A stretch of 64,000 bases of DNA. Origin: JAJFUV01 sp964384215 (GTDB taxonomy: Bacteria; Acidobacteriota; Terriglobia; Bryobacterales; Bryobacteraceae). Shown here piece after piece: positions 63,605 through 64,000 of this stretch (position 1 is its first letter; the number at the start of each line of letters is the position of its first letter). The DNA is taken from the NCBI GenBank assembly GCA_964384215.1, contig CAYLLB010000027.1, positions 1 to 64,000 of the forward strand. Direction: 5' to 3'. The notes beneath the pieces were generated by a model. The model worked only from the letters and a program-made list of their open reading frames with translations. It was not told the DNA's origin and made no database searches. The translations under genes were made by a program, and so were the position numbers.

Positions 63605-64000
63605 ATGCACATGCGAACCGTTGCAGCCGCACTCTTACTTTGCGCCGCCATGCCTTTGGCCGCCCAGCAGTGGTGGGAAAAGGTCACCGCGCCTACGAAC
63701 GGAAAGCTTGTCCTCACGGGCTTCAAATGGTGGCCCAAGGCGCAAAAGCTGAAGCCGGGCGAGAAGTTCTTCGTGGATCTCGACAAGGACGGCGACCCGG
63801 ATCTCCTGGTGCGCCGCGAGGAGAAGAACCTCGTCGTGATCGTCGACGACGATGACGACATGAAAATGTCCGACGCCGACGGCGACAAGGATAGCGACTG
63901 CTACGTCGTGGATTACAACGCCGACGGCGCAGCGGACCGCATGGTCGACTACATCGACAACAACGGCGACAACTTGGCGGACGAGATGGAGATCCGCTAC
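63605..64000 (+). CDS. secreted Asp-rich calcium-binding-type repeat protein, 3' end outside the window
   Basis: The frame from the ATG at 63605 is open to the right edge (132 codons). A signal peptide (MHMRTVAAALLLCAAMPLAAQ) is followed by 'WWEKVTAPTNGKLVLTGFKW' and then calcium-binding-type loops: DLDKDGDPD, DADGDKDSD, DYNADGAADR and DNNGDNLADE. Such loops are typical of thrombospondin-3/FG-GAP-like exported proteins, often cellulosomal or surface enzymes. It is divergent from the catabolic operon across a 45-base gap, so they may share control. Confidence 0.75.
   Translation, partial: MHMRTVAAALLLCAAMPLAAQQWWEKVTAPTNGKLVLTGFKWWPKAQKLKPGEKFFVDLDKDGDPDLLVRREEKNLVVIVDDDDDMKMSDADGDKDSDCYVVDYNADGAADRMVDYIDNNGDNLADEMEIRY

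Noticed and set aside
1..64000. CRISPR arrays, tRNA, rRNA, insertion sequences, prophage or integrase genes
   Set aside because: I searched by eye for regular spaced repeats, conserved RNA motifs and transposase or integrase signatures and found none.

Overview
The window comes from a high-GC bacterial chromosome, most likely an acidobacterium of the Solibacter/Bryobacter type. The best marker is the protein at 54242-56326, whose C-terminal ~200 residues match the TIGR03437 domain, a family I know mainly from Solibacter-like genomes. Several other features are compatible with that lineage: many Tat-exported sugar-metabolism enzymes, a CHAT protease next to an ECF sigma factor, a HipA-like kinase, and a lysine/alanine-rich histone-like protein. 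I see no rRNA, tRNA, transposase, integrase, prophage or CRISPR array.

Layout, left to right. 1-5750: secreted or Tat-exported sugar enzymes (a beta-galactosidase-like hydrolase, a mannonate-dehydratase-like protein, an amidohydrolase) and a secreted repeat-like protein. 5753-9866: a minus-strand cluster of a TPR-CHAT protease, an ECF sigma factor and a membrane anti-sigma factor, with nested inverted repeats upstream. 10161-16499: an oxidoreductase, MurJ, a zinc-ribbon coiled-coil protein, an EF-G paralogue and a RidA protein. 16496-17591: a decayed secreted-protein gene. 17754-24686: MltD-like transglycosylase, histone-like protein, HipA-like kinase, LolA-like protein, AroA, a minimal histidine kinase and a mannosyl-3-phosphoglycerate phosphatase. 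24761-30091: a NarL-type two-component pair, a lipid A acyltransferase-like protein, a class IV aminotransferase and a small zinc-ribbon protein.

30113-30754 holds no credible protein gene. On the minus strand it reads as a 600-nt structured RNA: a promoter with 17-bp spacing, a 5' end that pairs with the 3' end over 22 of 26 positions, many local hairpins between, and eight U residues directly after the closing stem. This is the strongest candidate here for something undescribed.

30883-44687: a BNR-type protein, a GAF protein, a large glycosidase, a MauE/DoxX membrane protein, an amidohydrolase, and a four-gene minus-strand operon (DUF1175, alpha-2-macroglobulin, membrane protein, NagX-like acyltransferase). 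44782-51079: a TetR-controlled tripartite RND efflux operon with a clear operator. 51110-57675: a GHL10-like hydrolase, a HAD phosphatase, a second decayed gene, the TIGR03437 protein and a Y-family polymerase that lacks two of its three catalytic acidic residues. 57642-63559: a tightly coupled six-gene minus-strand catabolic operon. A calcium-binding-type secreted protein runs off the right edge.

Functional themes are export and breakdown of plant or microbial sugars (Tat-exported enzymes and the catabolic operon), envelope upkeep (MurJ, MltD, A2M, LpxL-like), efflux, and a possible proteolytic sigma-factor switch.
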